From NCBI GenBank assembly GCA_005405945.1, contig BJHW01000001.1, positions 9,114,001-9,178,000 of the forward strand: DNA of 64,000 nucleotides. Reading direction: 5' to 3'. Positions 57,401 through 64,000 of the stretch are shown piece after piece. The stretch comes from Streptomyces violaceusniger. Lineage in GTDB: Bacteria > Actinomycetota > Actinomycetes > Streptomycetales > Streptomycetaceae. Position numbers and translations under genes: made by a program. Numbering within the stretch: the stretch's first letter is position 1; every line of letters starts with the position of its first letter. The notes under the pieces are model-generated. The model made no database searches, had not been told where the DNA came from, and was given only the letters and a program-made list of their open reading frames with translations.

Positions 57401-59133
57401 GAACGCCCGGTGGCAGGTCTTCGACGAGGCCGTCCGTGGTCACCAGCAGCGTGGCACCGCTGTCGGCGAGGACGAAGGCGAGGCGCTCCGCGGGGTGGTC
57501 CGGATCCAGCGGGACGAACGCGGCCCCGGCCTTGAGGACGGCGAGAACGGCCACGACCATGTCGGCCGAGCGGGGGAGGGCGAGGGCCACCCGCGTCTCG
57601 GCTCCGGCACCCGAAGCCACCAGCAGCCGGGCGAGGCGGTTGGCACGCCCGTTCACCTCCGCGTACGTCAGCCTGGTGTCCCGGTGCACCACCGCGACGG
57701 CCTCGGGGTCCTGCGCACCTGCTCCTCGAACAGCAGTGGCAGCACCGCTTCCCTCCGCTCGGCGGGCTCCGTACGCGCCCCGCCCCATGTGCGCAGCATC
57801 AGCTCGCGCTCGCCCGGCGCCAGCGGATCGACCGTTCCGACCTGCGGATCGGTGTCCGACACCAGCATCCGCAACACCCGCAGCAGCCGCTCCGCGATCG
57901 ACTCGACCGCCTCCCGCGCCAGCAGGTCCGGCTGGTAACCCATCCGGATGTGCAGCCGCTCTCCCGGAATCACCATGAGCGCCAGGGCGTAGTGGGTGGC
58001 GTCGTAACTGTCCACCGAGAGCGTCCTGAGCTCCGTGGTCGGATCCAGCAGCTTCCCCTCGTCGAGGGGATAGTTCTCGAACACGGTGGTGGTGTCGAAG
58101 ATCTCGCCCGATCCGATGCCCGCCAGCCGCTGGATCTCCACGAGCCCCAGGTGCTGGTGGTCCAGGAGCCGCGCCTGCTCCTCCTGCAACCGGCTGAGCA
58201 GCGCGGACACCGGCTCGCGCGGATCCATCCGCAGCCGTAGCGGAACGGTGTTGATGAACAGCCCCACCATGGATTCCACACCGGGGATCTCGGCGGGCCG
58301 TCCGGAGACCGTGGTGCCGAACACCACATCGTCACGCCCGGTCAGTCGGCCCAGCAGAATCCCCCACCCGGCCTGCACCAGCGTATTGAGGGTGAGCCCC
58401 AATTGCCGGGCCCGCAGGGAGAGTTGGTTGGCCAGCTCGGCGGGCAGGTCGAACGAGAGCTCCTCCGGGGGACCGTGGTCCGGCCGGGGGCCGCGGACGT
58501 GAGCAGAGTGGGCTCCTCCAGCCCCGCGAGCGCCTCGCGCCACGCCTCGCGCGCCGCGTCGCGGTCCTGGCGTCCGCACCACTCCAGATAGGTGCGGTAG
58601 GGCACCGCCCGGGGGAGCGCCGCCTCATCGCCGTTGTGGTCGTAGAGGGCGAAGTACTCCTGGACGACCAGGGGCAGCGACCATCCGTCGAGCAGAATGT
58701 GATGGTGCGTCACGACGAGCTGGAAGCGGTCGTCGCCCAGCCGGAAGAGCGCGAACCGGATCAGGGGCGGACGCGCGAGGTCGAAGCGGGTGCCCCGGTC
58801 CTCGACCAGCCACCGCTGAAGCGCCCCGCGTCGCTCCTCCTCGTCCAGCTCCCTGAGATCGGCCTCGTGCCAGCGGAGGGGCACTTCGCGGGGTACGAAC
58901 TGGACGGGCTGCGAGAGGCCATGGTGCAGAAAACCCGCCCGGAGCGGCGGATGTCGCCGTACGAGCGCTTCGGCCGCCCGCCGGAACCGTGCGGGATCGG
59001 CGGGTCCTTCGAGCTCGAAGGAGAGCTGCACCAGATAGACATCCGGTGCGGCGTCGTCGTACACGGCGTGGAACAGCAACCCCTCCTGGACCGCGGTCAG
59101 CGGGAGGACGTCTTCCAGCTCGCGCTTGTCCAT
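49714..59133 (-). CDS. nonribosomal peptide synthetase NRPS-B (C-A-nMT-T, C-A-T-E), frameshifted as assembled
   Basis: A two-module synthetase of about 3142 residues after restoring nine bases at eight sites (about 58480, 57705, 54744, 54429, 51567, a two-base loss at 50147-50151, 49946 and 49804); the total brings the stop into phase. The start at ATG 59133 overlaps the stop of NRPS-C (TGATG), and the N-terminus MDKRELEDVLPLTAVQEGLL is a docking acceptor and D-type C domain, matching the epimerase at the end of NRPS-C. It ends after an E domain with LTQHDIDNLESDLEAEWADL, an acidic docking tail, so the chain must pass to another protein with an acceptor domain. No thioesterase is present. Confidence 0.9.
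49745..52060 (-). repeat. A-C-subdomain/T/E repeat, copy 1 (partner 59158-61436)
   Basis: About 2.3 kb from the A7 region through the T and E domains is near-identical to the same part of NRPS-C. A few homopolymers differ, and the A-T linker is replaced (TPAATPAATGTGQGRAP here against STEGTSERAP). The divergence ends sharply near 52060, where the specificity core begins. A further shared block of about 520 bases lies on the other side of the core (52590-53110 against 61950-62470). Confidence 0.92.
54490..59133 (-). other. NRPS-B module 7: C-A-nMT-T
   Basis: C 59110-57790 (THHHILLDGWSLPLVV). A 57740-56390, with YTSGSTGTPKGVEV and VNMYGITETTVHVT; the pocket by eye is D-F-W-C-V-G-M-V-H, differing from the classic threonine code D-F-W-N-I/V-G-M-V-H by Cys at the fourth position. 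An N-methyltransferase domain (about 56250-55500) is inserted after A8, with the SAM motif VLEIGVGTGLLMARLAP. A9-A10 resume near 54900 (LTANGKLDRAAL). T is at 54715-54500. An N-methylated Thr-like residue is predicted. A (TQG)n minisatellite lies between nMT and A9. Confidence 0.82.
54969..55022 (-). repeat. in-frame 9-bp repeat (GCCCTGCGT on the + strand) in module 7
   Basis: Six consecutive 9-base units encode GTQGTQGTQGTQG between the methyltransferase and the end of the A domain. It is flanked by Ser- and Pro-rich low-complexity sequence, so the whole linker is expanded. Confidence 0.85.
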
Positions 59134-62100
59134 CAGGCGTTCCTCCACCAGTCTTCGAGGTTGTCGATGTCGTGTTGGGTGAGGGTGAGGAGGGGGAGGT
59201 CGGAGGGGTGTGGCCGCCGGTGTGGTGTTGGGTGTGGGTGGTGAGTGCTTTGAGTGCGGTGTGCCAGTGGTGGGCGAGTTGGGTGATGTGGTGGGTGGTG
59301 TGGTGGTGGGGGTTGTAGGTGAAGGTGGTGGTGAGTTGGGGTCCGTGGGGGTGTCTTGGGTGTGGGCGTTGATTTCGAGGGGGTGTGGTGGAGTTGGTGG
59401 GGGTCGGTGTTGCCGTTGAGGGGGGTGGTTTCGGGTGCGTGGGGCCAGGGTTGGGTGGTGGTTTCTGTTGGGGTTGTGGTTGGTGTGGTTGGGGTTGGTG
59501 TGGGTGTGGTGGGGGTGTAGCGGCCGAGGTAGTTGAAGGTGGTGGGGGTTGGGGAGGTGGGTGAGGTGGGGTTGGGTGGTGGGGTTGAGGTGGCGGAGGA
59601 GTCCGTAGCTGGTGCCGTGGTGGGGTGTGGTGTGGAGGGTTTCTTTGATGGTTTTGATGGCGGTGCCGAGGTGGGGTGTGGTGTGGGTGATGTCGTGCCA
59701 GGTGGCGGGTCCGGGGTGGAGTCGGGTGGGGTGGAGGGTGGTGAACCAGCCGATGGTGCGGGTGAGGTCGAGGTGGGGGTGGGTTCGTGGCGTCCGTGGC
59801 TTTCGAGGTTGATGAGGATGCCGTCGTGGGGGTTGGTGTTGTTGGTGTGGGTGAGTGCGAGGGTGAGGGCGGTGAGGAGGATGTCGTTGATGCCGGCGTG
59901 GTAGGTGGTGGGTGTGGTGGTGAGGAGGGTTGGGTGTGTTCGGGTGGGAGGGTGGTGGTGTGGTGGTGTAGTTGGCTGGTGGGGATGGGTGTGGGTGTTG
60001 GGTGTGGTGTGGTGTGGGGGTGGGGTTGGAGGGTGTGGGTCCAGTGGTGGAGTGTGGTGGTGTGGGTGGGGTGGTGGGCTTGTTGGGTGAGGTAGTGGGC
60101 CCAGGTGCGGTAGGAGGTGGGGACGGGTTCGAGGGGTGGGTCGTTTGGTGTGGGGTGGTGGTAGGCGTGGGTGAGGTCGGGGGTGAGGATGCGCCAGGAG
60201 ACGGCGTCGATGACGAGGTGGTGGGCGAGGAGGAGGAGTCGTCCGGGGGTGGTGGGTCCGAGGGTGAGGTGGACGGCTTGGAGCATGATGCCGTGGGCGG
60301 GGTCGAGGCGGGTTTGGGCGGTGGTTTGGTGTTCTGTGATGGCGGTGGGGATGTCGGGGTGGTCGGTGAGGTCGGCGTGGTGGAGCAGGTTTGCGGCGTT
60401 GATGCTGCCGGGCGGCGGTATCCGCAGCTCGCCTTCACCCTCTGCGCTGTTGAGGGTGAGGCGGAGGATGTCGTGGTGGTCGATGACGGTTTGCAGGGCG
60501 GTGGCAAGACGCTGTGGGTCGAGGTTGGCGGGGACGGTGAGCAGGACTGATTGGTGGTAGGTGGTGAAGGGTCCGCCGCGTTCGAAGAGGTCTCGCATGA
60601 TGGGGGTGGCGGGGAGGGTGCCGGTGCCGTTTTCGTGGCGGGCTGGTGTGGTGGTGGGGATGTGGGTTGCTGCGGTGGTGAGGGCGGCGGGGGTTTGGTG
60701 TTGGAAGATCTGTCGGGGTGTGAGGAGTAGTCCTTCTTGGCGGGCACGGCTGACGAGTTGGATGGACAGGATGCTGTCGCCGCCCAGAGCGAAGAAGCCG
60801 TCCTCAGGTCCGGCCTCGGGTATGGCCAGTATGTCGGCGAACAACTGGCACAGTGTGCGTTCGTGCACGTCGGCGGGGGCCCGTTCGCTGGTGCCCTCCG
60901 TGCTGGGGATAGGTAGGGCGGTGTGGTCGAGTTTGCCGTTGGGGGTCAGTGGCAGGTGTTCCAGCGGGACGTAGTGGGAGGGGATCATGTGGTGGGGGAG
61001 CCGGTCTGCTAGCTGGGCCCGGATCTCGGCTGCGGGTGGTGGCTCGGCCCCAGCTCGCGCGGGCGTGAGGTAGGCGACGAGACGACGGTCGCCGGGGCGG
61101 TCCTCGCGGACGGTCACCACGGCCTGCCCAATACCCGGGTGTGTGGTGAGTGCGGCTTGGATCTCTCCCGGCTCGATGCGGAATCCACGGACCTTGACCT
61201 GCTCGTCGGCCCGCCCGCAGAACTCCAGCTGACCGTCGGCCGTCCACCGCACCAGGTCCCCGGTGTGGTACATCCGCTCCCCGCCACCGGTACCGTACGG
61301 GCAGGCCACGAACCGTTCCGCGGTCAGCCCTGGCCGCGCCCAGTACCCCCGCGCCACCCCGCACCCCGCCACGTACAACTCGCCCACCACACCCACCGGA
61401 ACCAACCCCAACCCCGCATCCAGCACGAACACTCGGGAGTTCGGCACCGGGGAGCCGATCGGCACCGAGGTGTGCGCTGCCCCGTCGGAGTGCCACACCG
61501 TGGCGTAGACGGTCGCCTCGGTGGGGCCGTAGGCATTGGCGATGCGCGCCTCGGGGAACCGGGACTGCGCGGTGGCCAGCAGCTGGGGGAGAGGGCTTCG
61601 CCCGCCAGGACGATCGTGTCGAGAGATGGGCCTTCAGCCTGGTGGTGGGCGGAGAGCAGGCTCGCCAGGACCGAGGGAACGGCACTGAGCAGACCACCGG
61701 CCCCCAGCAGCCCCGGGTCGGCGGCTGCGGACAGCAGATCGGGGACGAGCCGCACCGTGCCGCCGAGCGTGAGCGGCACGAGCAGTTCGAAGACGGAGAC
61801 GTCGAAGCTGAAGGATGTCGTCGCCCTCACCTGCGCCAACCGGTCCGCGCCGAGGTCGTCCCGCGCCCAGGCCACCAGGTTCACCACATTGGCGTGAGAG
61901 ACGACCACCCCCTTGGGCGTGCCCGTCGAGCCCGAGGTGTAGATGACGTACGCCGGATGCGCGGGAGCCAGCGGTGTCGGCCGTTCGTCGTCGGACACGT
62001 CCGCCGGGTCGTGGCGTTGCGAGTGGGCATGGGTGTCGTCGGTGTCGAGGAGGAGCCAGGGCAGTGTGGCGGCGCTGGTGGGGAGGGTGTTGGCGAGTGT

Positions 62101-64000
62101 GCTCGTGGTGATGAGCAGAGTGGGTTCGCTGTCGTGGAGCATGAAGGCGATGCGGTCCGGTGGGTAGCCGGGGTCGAGGGGACGTACGCGGCCCCGGCCT
62201 TGGTGACGGCCAGCACAGCGGTGATCAGCTCAGAGGAACGTGGCAGGGCCAGGGCGATGCGGGTTTCCGGTCCGGCGCCGCGCCCGATGAGCAGGCGGGC
62301 CAGCCGGTTCGCGCGGGCATTGAGGTCCGCGTAGGTCATTGTCTCGCCCTCGAAGACCACCGCCGTGGCCTGCGGGGTGCGTGCCGCCTGCTCCTCGAAC
62401 AGCTCCGGCAGCACCCGTCCCGCCCCAGCCGCCGCCACCGAGGCACCCGTACCCCATCCCAGCAGCCGCCCCCGCTCGTCGTGGCCGAGGAGGTCGATCC
62501 GGCTCAGGGACTGGTCGGGACCGTCCGCGACGGCGTCCAGCACACGCAACAGGCGGTCGACGATCGCCAGGGCCGTGTGGCGCTCGAAGAGGTCGGTGGC
62601 GTACTCGAGGCTGCCCCGGATGCCGTTCGGCTCCCCGCCCTCGGCGGTGTGCGTCTCCGCGAGCGCGAAGGCCAGGTCGAACTTGGCCGTGTCGGTGGCC
62701 ACCTCCAGCGGCTCGGCGGCCACTCCCGGCAGGGACAGCTCGGTCGCCCGAAGGTTCTGGAAGGTGAGCATCACCTGGAACAGCGGGTGCCGGGCCAGGG
62801 ACCGGACCGGGTTGACCGCCTCCACCACGCGTTCGAACGGCACCACCTGATGCGCGTACGCGGCTCCGTCCGTCTCCCGCACCCGTTCCAGGAGGGTCAG
62901 GAAGTCCGGGTCCCCGCTGGTGTCGGTGCGCAGCACCAACGTGTTGACGAAGGGGCCGACCAGGTCGTGCACGGCCACCTCGTCCCGGCCGGCGAACGCC
63001 GTGCCCAAGGGGATGTCCGTCCCGGCGCCGAGCCGTGTCAGCAAGGCCGCGAGGGCGGCCTGGACCACCATGAACACGCTGGCGTCCCGGGCGCGGGCCA
63101 GCCGGGCCAGCCTCCGGTGCAGCGGGGCCGGAACGGTGATGTCCACGGTCGAGCCCTGGTGTCCGGCCACCGGTGGCCGCGGCCGGTCCGTCGGCAGCGG
63201 GAGCTCTTCGGGCAGCTCCGCGAGCGTCTCCTTCCAGAACGCGAGCTGCCGGGAGAGCACACTGTCATCCCGGTCCTCCGCTCCCAGCACCTGGCGCTGC
63301 CAGAGCCCGAAGTCCGCGTACTGCAGCGGCAGTTCGTCGCTCCAGTCGGGTTCCGAACCGGCCGTCCGGGCCCGGTAGGCGGTGGTGAGGTCGGCGAAGA
63401 GCGGTTCCAGCGACCAGCCGTCGGCCGCGATGTGGTGGACCACCACGAGCAGCACATGCTCCTCGTCGCCCTGCGGGAACAGGCTTATGCGCAGCGGCAG
63501 TTCGGTGGCCAGGTCGAAGCCACGCCCGGCCTCCTCCGCCAGCGCCGTCCGGAGTGTGGTGTTCGGCGCGCCCTCGGGTGGAGGCGCATCCCCGGTCGCA
63601 TCCCCGGCCGAGGACCCGGTCGCATCCCCGGCCGAGGACCCGGCCGCGTCCCCGCCCGTGTCCGTTTCGTCGGCCACCGGCCGCAGGTCCCGCACGACGG
63701 CGTGCAGCGCGGACCGGGCCGCGTCCGGGCCCAGGACCCGCTGCCACGGCCGGCCGTCGTCCCCGTGCGGATAGACGGTGCGCAGCACCTCGTGCCGGGC
63801 CACGACGTCCCCCGCCGCAGCCATCAGCGCCTCCCGGTCCAGCGGGCCGCGGAGCCGCAGGCCGACCACGATGTTGTAGGTCGCCGCCCGGTCGCCCTCC
63901 AACTCCTGCAAGAACCACAGCCGTTGCTGGGCGTACGACAGCGGCAGGCGGCCCGTACGCGCCATCGGCCCCAGCGGCGGGCGTGCCACGTCCCGTTCCG
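59133..64000 (-). CDS. nonribosomal peptide synthetase NRPS-C, 5' part outside window (C-A-T-E visible), frameshifted as assembled
   Basis: The C-terminal module of a synthetase that continues beyond the right edge. C 63940-62480 (LPLSYAQQRLWFLQELEG, HHIAADGWSLEPLF; L-donor type, so an upstream module without epimerase is expected). A 62440-60920: YTSGSTGTPKGVVV, and pocket by eye D-V-F-S-V-A-A-V-Y, identical to module 1. T 60890-60690 (ALGGDSILSIQLV). E 60610-59210. The tail ends DIDNLEDWWRNA and the stop (59135-59133) overlaps the NRPS-B start. Eight sites with nine missing bases are inferred (about 62178, 61585, 59927, 59775, a two-base loss at 59544, 59379, 59347 and 59205). The first C domain contains a SSAGDATG repeat. 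Confidence 0.88.
59158..61436 (-). repeat. A-C-subdomain/T/E repeat, copy 2 (partner 49745-52060)
   Basis: This is the NRPS-C copy of the A-C-subdomain/T/E block. It is one base shorter than copy 1 in the runs at 59379, 59775 and 59927, and longer in the run at 60941 (GGGGG against GGGG at 51567). Three further presumed losses (59205, 59347 and a two-base loss at 59544-59548) are shared by both copies. Confidence 0.92.
63585..63656 (-). repeat. in-frame 24-bp repeat in the NRPS-C C domain
   Basis: A 24-base unit occurs at 63597 and 63621, with partial units at both ends, encoding GDAAGSSAGDATGSSAGDAT. It is in a surface-loop position of the C domain ahead of the HHIAADG motif (between VVRDLRPVADETD and NTTLRTALAEEAG). 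Confidence 0.8.

Noticed and set aside
54732..57938. A plus-strand open frame of more than 1000 codons opposite NRPS-B
   Set aside because: It is antisense to clear C, A and methyltransferase motifs, has no recognisable domain, and is explained by high GC3 on the coding strand.
1..64000. tRNA or rRNA genes
   Set aside because: I found no cloverleaf or GTTCRANYC-type T-arm in context, and no rRNA core sequence on either strand.

Overview
The window is high-GC actinobacterial DNA, almost certainly from a Streptomyces or close relative. The evidence is strongly GC3-biased coding, frequent GTG starts, ATGA/GTGA overlaps, ROK, EccA-like and CNNM-type genes, and GC-rich intergenic hairpin families of the streptomycete type.

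Layout. 1-6 kb: a truncated NCS2 nucleobase permease, an isocitrate lyase/PEP mutase-family enzyme, and an MFS exporter divergent from a ROK regulator across a perfect inverted-repeat operator. A secreted alginate-lyase-family gene follows, broken by one apparent missing base. 6.9-12.6 kb: a textbook FMN riboswitch followed by ribD-ribE-ribBA-ribH, then hisE-hisG and a small PH-domain membrane protein; this is a vitamin B2 block followed by two histidine genes. 12.9-24.9 kb: two overlapping CNNM/CorC-type membrane proteins (the second frameshifted), an EccA-like AAA+ ATPase, a uridine-kinase-like P-loop protein, a Tat-exported C39-like peptidase, an endonuclease III-like HhH protein, a PAS-GGDEF-EAL protein and a DUF779 protein. 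25-64 kb: a nonribosomal peptide synthetase (NRPS) locus that fills the rest of the window and continues past its right edge.

The NRPS locus has a cytochrome P450 (minus strand) divergent from two plus-strand synthetase genes, NRPS-1 (C-A-T-E) and NRPS-2 (C-A-T, C-A-T, C-A-T, C-A-T-E, C-A-T-TE). These converge on two minus-strand genes: NRPS-C (partial; at least C-A-T-E) upstream of NRPS-B (C-A-nMT-T, C-A-T-E). Nine modules are visible. Three A domains (modules 1, 5 and 9) share one by-eye specificity signature, D-V-F-S-V-A-A/V-V-Y, and each is followed by an epimerase. One module reads as Gly and one N-methylating module as Thr-like. The signature shared by the three resembles what I recall for piperazate-activating domains, so a peptide with several D-configured cyclic hydrazino residues is a testable hypothesis.

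The main caveat is that all four synthetase genes are frameshifted as assembled. I count 32 sites across 38 kb. Every one is a loss of one base (two sites of two bases), mostly in G or C runs, and restoring the bases rebuilds intact domains with the correct total phase. At ten sites a near-identical paralogous copy in the same window has the longer run. I therefore read these as sequencing/assembly errors rather than gene decay. The locus is also remarkable for near-identical segments of hundreds to more than 2,000 bp between modules with only the A-domain specificity core exchanged, for in-frame minisatellites inside domain loops, and for plus-strand G/T-rich tracts that ignore gene direction.
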